Assembly (NCBI GenBank): GCA_022703195.1
Contig: JAKLEF010000118.1
Coordinates: 1-6,293 of the forward strand
Source of the DNA: Candidatus Fermentibacterota bacterium
Lineage (GTDB): Bacteria > Fermentibacterota > Fermentibacteria > Fermentibacterales > Fermentibacteraceae
Reading direction: 5' to 3'
Length of the DNA stretch: 6,293 nucleotides
Shown here: piece after piece, positions 1-6,088 of the stretch
How the letters are laid out: each line of letters opens with the position of its first letter
Position numbering within the stretch: the first letter of the stretch is position 1
Notes under the pieces: generated by a model
Seen by the model: the letters and a program-made list of their open reading frames with translations, nothing else
The model's database searches: none
Told to the model about the DNA's origin: nothing
Translations under genes and position numbers: made by a program

Positions 1-313
1 CGAGGGTGCCCTGCTTCGCGGTGTAGGACAGGTTCATGTAGTCGATCCTGAAGCCCGGGTTCACCTTGAAGGTGCGCCATGAGGCGCCGGCGTTCTCCAC
101 GGCCCTGTAGACCACCGGGCAGATGTACCCGGGCATCAGCACGTCCACGATGCCGTTGGCCCTTATCAGCTCTGCGAGGGCGCTGCGGGCGTCGTAGAAC
201 CTGCGCCCCTCCGCCAGGTGCGGGGTTGCCGCGCCGGTCCCCCCATGCGCGGCGGGGAGATCGAGGGGGAAGAAGCCCCCGTACGTCCTGCCCGACTTCA
301 GGTCTTCAGGCAT
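1..313 (-). CDS. PLP-fold (DegT-like) aminotransferase-family protein, N-terminal part, runs off left edge
   Basis: The first 104 residues are present and open to the window edge. I read GGFFPLDLP at residues 12-20, a DARSAL segment near 41-46 and a VLMPGYICPVVY stretch at about 58-69. This pattern (GG-F/Y-F-x-L near the N-terminus, then R-x-AL, then P-x-Y-x-C-P) is what I know from a divergent DegT-like family of fold-type-I PLP proteins found in polysaccharide and glycoprotein clusters, often annotated only as aminotransferase or hypothetical. The catalytic lysine would lie outside the window, so activity cannot be judged. The ATG at 313 has an AAGGAGGG ribosome binding site (326-319; 6 bases from GGAGG to ATG) inside the end of the upstream aminotransferase gene. 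The two genes overlap by 8 bases, so translational coupling is likely. A role in amino-sugar or glycan modification is inferred from context. Confidence 0.8.
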   Translation of the reverse strand, partial: MPEDLKSGRTYGGFFPLDLPAAHGGTGAATPHLAEGRRFYDARSALAELIRANGIVDVLMPGYICPVVYRAVENAGASWRTFKVNPGFRIDYMNLSYTAKQGTL

Positions 314-1514
314 GACCGCCCTCCTTCAGTTTCGCCCGTATCTCGCCGGCCTTCGTTCCGGCGAGGCGCACCGTGTCGCCTATCCACCGGACCGCCTCCG
401 GCAGCACGGATTCTCCGTTCGGAAGAGAGAGGACCATACCGGAGAGCCGGTCCGTCACGGGCAGCGACCTGCCCGACTCCTCGAAGCTCCTCCGGTACGG
501 CTCCATCCTGTGGCAACCGGGATGGAAATATCTGCGGGCCAGCACGTTCTCGGCCTCGAGCACCCTTACCAGCTGGTCTCGCGAGAGGCCGTACGCCTCC
601 TCGTCCACCAGGGCGATGACGTACTGCCAGTTGTGCATTTCGAGCGCCGGCGACGGCTGCGCGAGCCGGACGCCCGGGATGCCTGCCAGCGCCTCGCCGT
701 AGACGGCATGGTTGGCGGCGTTGACCTCCCTGATCTGCTCGACCTGTTCGAGCATCGCCAGCCCCATCGCGGCGCAGACCTCGGTCATCTTGCCGTTGGT
801 CCCCACGTAGTCGACCCTGTCCTTCTCCCTGCCCGCGAAGCCGAAGTTCATCATCAGCCTGACCCTCTCGGCGATTTCGTCGTCGTCGGTGGCTATTGCG
901 CCGCCTTCGAAGGTGCTGAAGAACTTCGTGGCATGGAAGCTTAGAACGGACAATGCCCCCATCCGGCACACAGAGGCGCCCCCCGCCTCGCTCATGAAGG
1001 CGTGGGCGGCATCATAGACGACGGGCAGGCCGTGCTTCGAGGCCACCACCGAGATGGCTTCGTGGTCGCAGGGATTCCCGTACACGTGGACTCCCACGAT
1101 GCCCGTGGTCCTCTGTGTGACCAGGGCGTCGATGCAGGCGGGGTCGATGGTGAAGTCGGATTCGCGGATGTCGCAGAAGACCGGAGTGATCCTCTGCCAC
1201 TCGAGTGCGTGAGCCGTCGCGACGAATGTGAACGACGGGACGACGACCTCGCCCTCGAACCCCATGGCCCGGTAGGCCAGTTCGAGGGCAATGGTGCCGT
1301 TGCACATCGGTATGCAGTGCCTGACCCCGAGCTTCTCCTGGAGCCTCGACTGCAGCACCCGGACGAGAGGTCCGTAGTTCGTGAACCAGCGGTTCTCGAA
1401 CATGCAGTCGAGGAGCTCGCCGAAGCGCCTCCTGTCGGGAAGGTTGGGGCGCCCCACGTGGAGCGGCTCGCCGAACAGCGGCCTCCCGCCGAGCAACGCA
1501 AGAGTCCGGCCCAA
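306..1514 (-). CDS. DegT/DnrJ/EryC1/StrS-family sugar aminotransferase
   Basis: This is a PLP-dependent aminotransferase that would convert a keto group on a nucleotide-linked sugar to an amine, with glutamate the usual donor in this family. With the TTG start at 1514 the protein is 402 residues, normal for the family, and begins MGRTLALLGGRPLF followed by EPLHVGRPN. Visible motifs are CNGTIAL (71-77), PSFTF (93-97), VYGNPCD (144-150), DAAHAF with the PLP-nitrogen aspartate D168, and FHATKFF with the Schiff-base lysine K197, then EGG (203-205). Near the C-terminus are YFHPGCHRMEPY and LPVTDRLSGMVLSLP, also typical. The frame is open upstream to an ATG at 1748, but that extension overlaps the glycosyltransferase gene and looks non-coding. 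Between the glycosyltransferase stop and the family-like N-terminus only TTG codons (1514, 1496) are usable. The ribosome binding site (GGGA or GGTGG) is weak. The substrate cannot be assigned; a dTDP- or UDP-4-keto-6-deoxyhexose is plausible. Confidence 0.93.
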   Translation of the reverse strand: MGRTLALLGGRPLFGEPLHVGRPNLPDRRRFGELLDCMFENRWFTNYGPLVRVLQSRLQEKLGVRHCIPMCNGTIALELAYRAMGFEGEVVVPSFTFVATAHALEWQRITPVFCDIRESDFTIDPACIDALVTQRTTGIVGVHVYGNPCDHEAISVVASKHGLPVVYDAAHAFMSEAGGASVCRMGALSVLSFHATKFFSTFEGGAIATDDDEIAERVRLMMNFGFAGREKDRVDYVGTNGKMTEVCAAMGLAMLEQVEQIREVNAANHAVYGEALAGIPGVRLAQPSPALEMHNWQYVIALVDEEAYGLSRDQLVRVLEAENVLARRYFHPGCHRMEPYRRSFEESGRSLPVTDRLSGMVLSLPNGESVLPEAVRWIGDTVRLAGTKAGEIRAKLKEGGHA

Positions 1515-1638
1515 GCTCCACCGTCCCTGCAGAAAGCCAGCTGCCGGGATGCGACATGTGCACCCCGTCTCGAAGGAATACGCAATCGCGGCCCATCCGA
1601 CAACTCCGCGGGGGAAGGAGCCTCCCGCCCGGACCCCG
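1515..1638. other. 124-base gap between glycosyltransferase and aminotransferase genes
   Basis: This gap is unusually long for an otherwise compact operon. I see no good small gene in it on either strand. The minus strand has an isolated TATTCC at plus positions 1576-1581 but no matching -35 box. A G/C-rich near-inverted repeat around 1612-1630 has a loop too small to form a credible terminator. It may be a leader for the aminotransferase gene. Confidence 0.4.
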
Positions 1639-2901
1639 TCACCCCGGGTCGGAGGGCGCGGAGCACCGCCCGGGCACTCTCCGTGACGCCGCGAAGTAGA
1701 AGGCCGCGCAGGCCAGTCCGGCCATGGCCCAGTAGAACGTGGCGCCATACCTCGTCGTTGCGAGCGGGCCGTAGACGATGGCCGAGAAGATGCCCCACCC
1801 GAGGAACAATGCGATCAGCGGCCCTGTCCGGGATCTGATAGCGGGAACGAGCAGTGCGGCGCATGCGCCGGCGGCCATCGCCAGATAGATGAGGGCGAGA
1901 GCAGCCTTCCATGCCGTCAGGGCCGGATCGCGCTCCTCCATCCCCGACGCGCGCAGGATCTTGTGCGCGTAGCCCAGCGAGAAGAACCTCGGCCATGAAG
2001 TCAGGTGCGGCACCAGCACCTCTACGGGATGCGACACCACGATCTCCCGGGTGCGGGACCTGTAGATGCTGTCCCTGGCTCCGGGATCGATAACGCCCCC
2101 GGCCATCGCGAGCGAATCGAGAGGCGCCGTGAATCGTCCGCTCCAGACCGACTGCTGGTCGGTGACGCCGGCCAGGATCGCCGCCCTCCCGAGGGGTTCG
2201 AAGGCATCCTGGGCGGAGAATGCATCGAGGCCGAAGGAGCGGCGGTTGAACTCCCTCCAGGACAGCGGGAGAACGGAGAAGACCGCGAGCATGACGGCCA
2301 GAGCCGGGAGCCTGGCTGCCGGTCGTCTCGACTTCTCGAAGGCGATGATCGCGGCGTAGACTGAAGGCGACATCAGGAGCACCTGCTTGGTCACGGCGCC
2401 GATCGAGAGGACGAGCCCCATCGCTCCCCAGAGGGTGACGTAGGCCCTCGTCGAACGGGTCCGCAGCGCCAGGGTCCAGAGGTACCCGGACAGGCATACC
2501 GCGAGCAGGGCGAAGGTGTCCGGCATGATCCGGGTCGAGAGTACGACGTGCGGCGGGAGCAGCATGGCGGCGGCGCCCGCCGCCGTGGCGGCCCCGGGAC
2601 AGGACGGCCTGGTGATCAGGAAGCAGAGCATCCCGATGGCGAGCCCCGCGGCCTGCTGGATCAGCAGCGCGGCCAGCCAGGGATGCCCGTCGCTCCATGT
2701 GACGGCGAGGAACGCCGGATAGAGCGGCATCCGCATCGCTGCGGACCCCTGGCGCCCGTCGAGGAGTTCCCTGGCGTAGTCGACGTACTGGTACGAGTCG
2801 TCCTCCATGGGCCATGACCTCACGTCGGCGGACGTGTCGGGGATGCCGACCAGGATGACGAACGCTGTGCGGAGGATGGCGATGGCTGCGAGGAGGGCCA
2901 T
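1639..2901 (-). CDS. GT-C membrane glycosyltransferase (PMT/ArnT-like)
   Basis: This 420-residue protein is strongly hydrophobic along most of its length. The first membrane segment (about 1-20) contains R11 in the sequence LRTAF. An extracytoplasmic loop follows with acidic residues E33, D34 and D35 in MEDDSYQYVDYARELLDG, then RMPLYPAFLA (57-66). An acidic cluster followed by R-x-P-x-YP is the typical N-terminal signature of GT-C enzymes of the PF13231/PMT_2 type, which move a sugar from a polyprenyl-phosphate carrier onto lipid, protein or glycan on the outer face of the membrane. RIMPDTFALL further on matches the conserved acidic position before the next helix. Many further membrane segments follow, ending with a short basic tail. 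The ATG at 2901 is the first ATG/GTG/TTG in frame, and no clear ribosome binding site precedes it. It is the first gene of the glycan operon. Donor and acceptor are unknown. Confidence 0.88.
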   Translation of the reverse strand: MALLAAIAILRTAFVILVGIPDTSADVRSWPMEDDSYQYVDYARELLDGRQGSAAMRMPLYPAFLAVTWSDGHPWLAALLIQQAAGLAIGMLCFLITRPSCPGAATAAGAAAMLLPPHVVLSTRIMPDTFALLAVCLSGYLWTLALRTRSTRAYVTLWGAMGLVLSIGAVTKQVLLMSPSVYAAIIAFEKSRRPAARLPALAVMLAVFSVLPLSWREFNRRSFGLDAFSAQDAFEPLGRAAILAGVTDQQSVWSGRFTAPLDSLAMAGGVIDPGARDSIYRSRTREIVVSHPVEVLVPHLTSWPRFFSLGYAHKILRASGMEERDPALTAWKAALALIYLAMAAGACAALLVPAIRSRTGPLIALFLGWGIFSAIVYGPLATTRYGATFYWAMAGLACAAFYFAASRRVPGRCSAPSDPG

Positions 2902-2932
2902 GGCAGGCGCGACACGGGGCTCCCTGCCTCCG

Positions 2933-2946
2933 GGCGCCCGGGCGCC
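2933..2946. repeat. 14-base perfect palindrome GGCGCCCGGGCGCC
   Basis: The sequence equals its own reverse complement and sits 32 bases upstream of the glycosyltransferase start, in the divergent regulatory region. It could be an operator half-site pair or a hairpin in the leader. It is made only of G and C, so chance is a serious alternative in this composition. Confidence 0.35.
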
Positions 2947-3057
2947 GGCTTCCGGGGGACATGTGCGGTCACCGCATGGGGTCGTCAGGGCTCCTCCCTC
3001 CGTCCGGGATTATTATCGTCCCTCGACAGGGATGCACCCCGGAAGGGTGAAACGTCT

Positions 3058-3063
3058 AGGAGG
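3058..3063 (+). promoter_or_regulatory. Ribosome binding site AGGAGG for the DUF3298-like gene
   Basis: A full AGGAGG lies 7 bases before the ATG at 3071. This decides the start against the in-frame GTG at 3047 and ATG at 3032, neither of which has a properly spaced site. The codons upstream of 3071 (AAA, CGT, CTA, TGT) are also unlike the body of the gene. Confidence 0.7.
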
Positions 3064-3070
3064 GGCGTGT

Positions 3071-3775
3071 ATGCTTGCAGCCGCGATCGTGCTGTCGGTT
3101 ATGGCGGGAGGGGTTCCGCCTTCATGGATATCGCTTCCCGGGTCCCGCGGGCCGGTCGTCATCACGCCGGTGCTCGTAGAGCTGGACGGGGCTGAGGGCT
3201 CCGTCCTCTCCCTTCCCGTCGTGCATGGGGAAGCGGGTGACCCCGCCGTCGACGCGATGAACGAGGCGCTCTCCTGGGAGTCCGTCTCGGGCGAACCCCT
3301 GGAGGAGACCATCTCCACCTACAGGGAGATCCGGCGAGGGTTCACGGGCGCCTCCTTCGCCGTCGACTTCAACGAGGGCGGGATACTCGACATCACGGTG
3401 ACCACGGACTTCTACGGAGCATACCCGTCCACAGGGGAGCACCGCTTCTGCTTCGACACCTCCACGGGCGCGAGGCTCGCGATGCGCGACCTGCTGGATG
3501 ACGGCAGGGAGGCCGAGCTGGCCGGCATCCTCGACGGCATGCTGCAGGAGAACATCGCCACGGCCCGGGAGACCTGCTGCGAAGGCGACCCGGAAAGCGG
3601 CCTTTACGACGGTTACGCCTTTTCGGTCGAGGACCTGGACAGCTTCACGATAGTCGAGAACGGAGTCTGGTTCCACTACGACTTCGGCTTCCCTCACGTG
3701 GCTCAGGCCGCCGAGCCCGAGGGGGACCTGTTCCTTCCGAGTCAGGAGATGGAACCCTTCCTCGCCGTCAGGTAG
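3071..3775 (+). CDS. Exported DUF3298-like (RsiV/PdaC C-terminal domain-like) protein
   Basis: From the ATG at 3071 the protein has 234 residues. It starts with a hydrophobic segment (about 2-14) that reads as a signal peptide or anchor. That segment lacks basic residues unless translation begins at GTG 3047 or ATG 3032, which would add a KR pair. The mature part fits the DUF4163/DUF3298 layout. A strand-rich half carries DITVTTDFYGAYPSTGEHRF (107-126). FDTSTGARLAMRDLL (128-142) corresponds to the family's 'typ-TG-x-x-L-x-x-x-DLF' region. The C-terminus reads VWFHYDFGFPHVAQAAEPEGD then LFLPSQEMEPFL, matching the usual end of this domain. Known relatives are the lysozyme-binding anti-sigma factor RsiV and the C-terminal part of PdaC, so cell-envelope sensing or binding is possible but not shown. 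An adjacent CC pair (169-170) lies in an acidic insert. The gene overlaps its convergent neighbour by 8 bases. Confidence 0.82.
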   Translation: MLAAAIVLSVMAGGVPPSWISLPGSRGPVVITPVLVELDGAEGSVLSLPVVHGEAGDPAVDAMNEALSWESVSGEPLEETISTYREIRRGFTGASFAVDFNEGGILDITVTTDFYGAYPSTGEHRFCFDTSTGARLAMRDLLDDGREAELAGILDGMLQENIATARETCCEGDPESGLYDGYAFSVEDLDSFTIVENGVWFHYDFGFPHVAQAAEPEGDLFLPSQEMEPFLAVR

Positions 3776-4538
3776 CGGCTCGCAAGGCGGCCGCCGGGTC
3801 GAGATCCCAGAAGTGCTCGACCTCCATGTCGTCGGGGATGTCGAGCCCGTGGTCGCCCATGCCCGACCCGGCATCGAGGTGCGCCCCGTGGTCGGGCGCG
3901 AACACCGAGACCCGCGGGTGCCCGGCCCAGTGTTTCCGCACCGACTCCGAAAGCAGTGCGAAGGCCCGGACATGCCCCTCCAGGGCTGTCAGGGCCTCCG
4001 TGCCGAACGGGTCGGCGCGGTGCAGCAGGTCGTCGTAGGCCTGCTGATACGCGACGACCAGATCGTGCCCGTCACGGCCGATCAGATCGAGGGCGCAGCC
4101 CAGCACCGATCCGTCGTCGGGCTCAGATAGGTAGTCGACGTCCCTCCCCCTGAAGATCATGTCGATGCTCGAATCCTCCACCGCGACGATGGCTGCTCTT
4201 CCCCCGGCGCGGACGAGGGCATCGAACAGGGTGTCGCACGCGAGCACCGGCTTCTCGTACCTGCGTATGCCGTGCACCCCCGGCCCGGCGCCGGTGAACA
4301 TCCCGGCGAAGCACACCGGCGTCTTGGGGGGGAATGCAGCCCTCATGGGAAGGACATGAGGCGCGTTCGCGAGGATGGACTCCCTCAGCCCGGAGAACCT
4401 CCGGGTCTGGACGCACCCGATCGCGTCCGGCGCGAAAACCAGCGCCCTCCGGACCCTGCCACACAGCGCGGGGCCTGCGGCTGTGAGGACCTCCTCCGAC
4501 GGAGGGCATTCCGAGTCACGCGGGGCCCCGAAACCCAT
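3768..4538 (-). CDS. Alkaline-phosphatase-superfamily phosphodiesterase/phosphatase-like protein
   Basis: With the ATG at 4538 the protein has 256 residues. It carries the metal-site pattern of the alkaline phosphatase superfamily (nucleotide pyrophosphatase/phosphodiesterase type). LVFAPDAIG holds the first metal aspartate (D38). FPPKTPVCFAGMFTGAGPGVHGI (69-91) holds the likely nucleophile T73. YDDLLHRADPFG (168-179) gives the D-x-x-x-H pair, D169/D170 and H173. FAPDHGAH (213-220) gives D216, H217 and H220. All expected ligands seem present, so it is probably active. It is short for the superfamily and has no signal peptide, which suggests a cytoplasmic minimal enzyme of unknown substrate. 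The reading frame looks protein-like before the ATG (GYLAPTLAALMGF), so the real start may be a CTG at 4577 overlapping the upstream stop as CTGA. No ATG, GTG or TTG lies between. It is probably co-transcribed with the 323-residue gene upstream. Confidence 0.85.
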   Translation of the reverse strand: MGFGAPRDSECPPSEEVLTAAGPALCGRVRRALVFAPDAIGCVQTRRFSGLRESILANAPHVLPMRAAFPPKTPVCFAGMFTGAGPGVHGIRRYEKPVLACDTLFDALVRAGGRAAIVAVEDSSIDMIFRGRDVDYLSEPDDGSVLGCALDLIGRDGHDLVVAYQQAYDDLLHRADPFGTEALTALEGHVRAFALLSESVRKHWAGHPRVSVFAPDHGAHLDAGSGMGDHGLDIPDDMEVEHFWDLDPAAALRAAT

Positions 4539-4573
4539 CAGGGCGGCAAGAGTCGGGGCGAGGTAGCCCGCGC

Positions 4574-5545
4574 TCAGCTCCCGAGAAGCCGTATCTCCTC
4601 CTCGTACATCGACCTCTCGCGGAGCCTGATCGAGACCTTCCCCCCGGCCTGCAGCGCCCTCGGGGTGAGCAGTGAGGAATTCCATTCGCGGATCCTCTGC
4701 ACGTCCAGGCGCCCTTCTGCGAAATGGAGCCTTGCAATCCTCCTTGCGTACCAGAGCGCCGACAGCCTGTCGAACTGGTCGCTGAGGGCGAGTATGGAGG
4801 GCTCTCGCGAGAGCGAGGGCCCGGAACGCTCGTCGATCTCCCGCAGGAAACGCGTCAGGATGCGTGCGTAGAACCCGTCGAGCGAGAGGAACAGTTCCAC
4901 CCATCCCTGGGCATCAGCGTCGCATGCCATCGTGGAGCCGGCCAGGAACGAGCAGAACCCGTCGAAGACCCCGGCCCACAGGTAGTATGGGTTGGGCCGT
5001 GACAGGCTCTCGGAGACCAGGCCCTGGCTCGCTTCGAAGGCGGACACGGCCTCCTCGATCCGCCGGGACACCGGCGAGGGATGGTCGAAGTGCGATCTGG
5101 CCGCGCTCCGCGACACCACCTGTCCGGCGGCGCGGTAGAACAGCTCCGACCTGACGGGGTACTCCTCGATGTCGTACCAGAAGATCTGGCGGGCTCCCAG
5201 GCCGTTCCTGCCCTCGTAGTTCGACAGTTCCAGGTCGAATCCTCCATCCGGCCCCCTGAAGGCCCACCTGAAGAACGGACCCGTGCCGTCGAACTCGACC
5301 GAGGTCACTTCACGGTAGAGGGTGGTGACCTCCTTCTTCAGCTTCTTCAGGCCGTTGTCGCACTTGAAGGAGACATGACCCTCGGGGGTCAGCACCTCGC
5401 CCTTCGTGCCGAACAGGCCGGAATCCAGGGTGACTAACGCTCCTGGGTCGAGGGCTGCAGGAAGCCCGAGCATCGTCGAGACCGCGCCCAGCCGTTCCCC
5501 GGACAACGCTTCCATCGCATCCGCAGTACCGGCATCTATCCTCAT
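4574..5545 (-). CDS. Conserved-looking protein of unknown function (323 residues)
   Basis: I do not recognise this family. The protein has no signal peptide or membrane segment. It appears to have two halves. Residues about 38-130 are strand-rich with a small basic patch KCDNGLKKLKKE (61-72) and a run of aromatic and acidic alternation (VTSVEFDG, FFRWAF, FDLELSNYEG, QIFWYDIEEY). Residues about 130-323 are mainly helical and charged. The first half could be a PH-like or other beta-barrel domain, but that is a guess from pattern alone. The ATG at 5545 has an excellent GGGAGGG ribosome binding site (5556-5550). The start is far from the divergent small gene, leaving 77 bases for promoters. The alkaline-phosphatase-superfamily gene follows within 35 bases or overlaps, so the two proteins may act in one process, for example binding and hydrolysing the same phosphorylated compound. 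That link is inference. Confidence 0.85.
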   Translation of the reverse strand: MRIDAGTADAMEALSGERLGAVSTMLGLPAALDPGALVTLDSGLFGTKGEVLTPEGHVSFKCDNGLKKLKKEVTTLYREVTSVEFDGTGPFFRWAFRGPDGGFDLELSNYEGRNGLGARQIFWYDIEEYPVRSELFYRAAGQVVSRSAARSHFDHPSPVSRRIEEAVSAFEASQGLVSESLSRPNPYYLWAGVFDGFCSFLAGSTMACDADAQGWVELFLSLDGFYARILTRFLREIDERSGPSLSREPSILALSDQFDRLSALWYARRIARLHFAEGRLDVQRIREWNSSLLTPRALQAGGKVSIRLRERSMYEEEIRLLGS

Positions 5546-5549
5546 TCAG

Positions 5550-5556
5550 CCCTCCC
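5550..5556 (-). promoter_or_regulatory. Ribosome binding site GGGAGGG for the 323-residue gene
   Basis: The GGAGG core sits 5 bases before the ATG at 5545, an ideal spacing. It fixes the start of the minus-strand gene and argues against translation of the long minus-strand frame ending at 5542. Confidence 0.7.
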
Positions 5557-5610
5557 GGGATGGAATCGGATCCTTCGGAAGATGTATTCTACAGGCGGCG
5601 GGTCATCGGG

Positions 5611-5617
5611 GGGAGGA
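5611..5617 (+). promoter_or_regulatory. Ribosome binding site GGGAGGA deciding a GTG start
   Basis: GGAGG at 5612-5616 lies 6 bases before the in-frame GTG at 5623. The earlier in-frame ATG at 5560 has no such site and would overlap the ribosome-binding region of the divergent gene. Confidence 0.65.
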
Positions 5618-5622
5618 ACATT

Positions 5623-5985
5623 GTGTTTCAGACAGCGGCTGCAGTTTCGATCGCGATCTCCTCGTCGACGATCGGACCCTACCTGTACGTCGACCTGCAG
5701 GACGGTTTCGAAGGCTTCCGGACATACGTCTATCTGGAGGATTCCCTGGTCTACCGCGGCGCTCCGGAAACAGATCCGCTCACAGGCCTGGCCTCGGGTC
5801 TCGAGCTCATGGGAAGGAGTTCCGTGGTCGAAATCCGGGTCAGAGTCCCGGAGATCAGTGTCGATTCGACCTTCTCCGTGGACATGCAGGCCGGGGAGTT
5901 CCTCGGGATAGGAATCACCGGGGACGGGGAGCTGGTCCGGCGGCTCTCCCTCGTGCACTCGGGAGTCCCCTTCGGTTACGACTGA
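5623..5985 (+). CDS. Small probable beta-rich protein of unknown function (120 residues)
   Basis: Starting at the GTG at 5623 the protein has 120 residues. An ATG start at 5560 would add 21 residues rich in charge (FYRRRVIGGRN), for which there is no ribosome binding site. The sequence alternates hydrophobic and polar residues in short strands: YLYVDLQDG, FRTYVYLEDSLVYRG, SSVVEIRVRVPE, STFSVDMQAGEFLGIGIT, LVRRLSLVHS. It contains DPLTGLASGLEL in the middle and ends GVPFGYD. This looks like a single immunoglobulin-like or jelly-roll sandwich, and the 'short name for a strand, then TGLA, then a conserved YD end' layout reminds me of small unannotated single-domain proteins, though I cannot name a family. 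There is no signal peptide or membrane segment. The neighbouring divergent genes give no firm clue to its role. Confidence 0.75.
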   Translation: MFQTAAAVSIAISSSTIGPYLYVDLQDGFEGFRTYVYLEDSLVYRGAPETDPLTGLASGLELMGRSSVVEIRVRVPEISVDSTFSVDMQAGEFLGIGITGDGELVRRLSLVHSGVPFGYD

Positions 5986-6088
5986 GCAGGGACCGCAGAC
6001 ACCCCCGGCCCGAGGGGTGGAGCCGGATCCGGAACCCGGTTGTCCGTGCTGCAAACCGGTCCACCCCGGTGCGTGAGGGCGGCCCCGC
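5986..6088. terminator. Convergent intergenic region with GC-rich inverted repeats, possible bidirectional terminator
   Basis: Between two converging stop codons there are two short dyads. CACCCC (6000-6005) can pair with GGGGTG (6014-6019) across an 8-base loop, and CCGGATCCGG (6023-6032) is a perfect palindrome. Neither is followed by a run of T on either strand, so a classic intrinsic terminator is not shown. No gene is visible here. Confidence 0.3.

Larger units (their letters stand above)
2902..3070. promoter_or_regulatory. Divergent intergenic region between the glycosyltransferase gene and the DUF3298-like gene
   Basis: This 169-base region must hold promoters for both directions. The only AT-rich island is at 3009-3017. 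TATTAT at 3011-3016 is a fair plus-strand -10 box, which would put a transcript start near 3023 and leave a leader of about 48 bases before the ATG at 3071. No convincing -35 box is visible at the right distance. A perfect 14-base palindrome lies at 2933-2946. Promoter assignment is by inspection only. Confidence 0.35.
5546..5622. promoter_or_regulatory. Divergent promoter region between the 323-residue gene and the small beta-rich gene
   Basis: This 77-base region has one AT-rich spot near 5584-5594. On the minus strand TAGAAT (plus 5588-5593) is a fair -10 box that would give a leader of about 35 bases for the gene starting at 5545. On the plus strand TATTCT (5585-5590) could serve the gene starting at 5623. 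No strong -35 boxes are visible. The two candidate -10 boxes overlap, so the promoters might compete. Confidence 0.3.

Noticed and set aside
298..969. Second minus-strand frame within the aminotransferase gene
   Set aside because: It is strongly R/G-rich and lies inside a gene with unambiguous PLP-enzyme motifs in another frame.
1002..1838. Long plus-strand frame antisense to the aminotransferase
   Set aside because: The composition is that of a GC-rich antisense shadow, and the opposite strand has clear catalytic motifs.
992..2962. A 656-residue minus-strand frame spanning the glycosyltransferase and aminotransferase genes
   Set aside because: It is in the wrong frame for both recognisable proteins, is dominated by R, G, A, S and P, and contains no domain. 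It is a by-product of high GC content.
2807..3070. N-terminal extension of the DUF3298-like protein back to an ATG at 2807
   Set aside because: It would overlap the divergent glycosyltransferase gene and is rich in R, P and A with no strand pattern. The AGGAGG at 3058 points to the ATG at 3071.
5560..5622. Upstream ATG start for the small beta-rich protein
   Set aside because: It has no ribosome binding site and would overlap the ribosome binding region of the divergent gene. The GTG at 5623 has a well-spaced GGAGG.
5542..6054. A 170-residue minus-strand frame whose stop overlaps the ATG of the 323-residue gene
   Set aside because: The overlap looks like operon coupling, but the sequence is low-complexity in G, P, R and D. 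The plus-strand frame across the same bases has balanced, strand-like composition and its own ribosome binding site.
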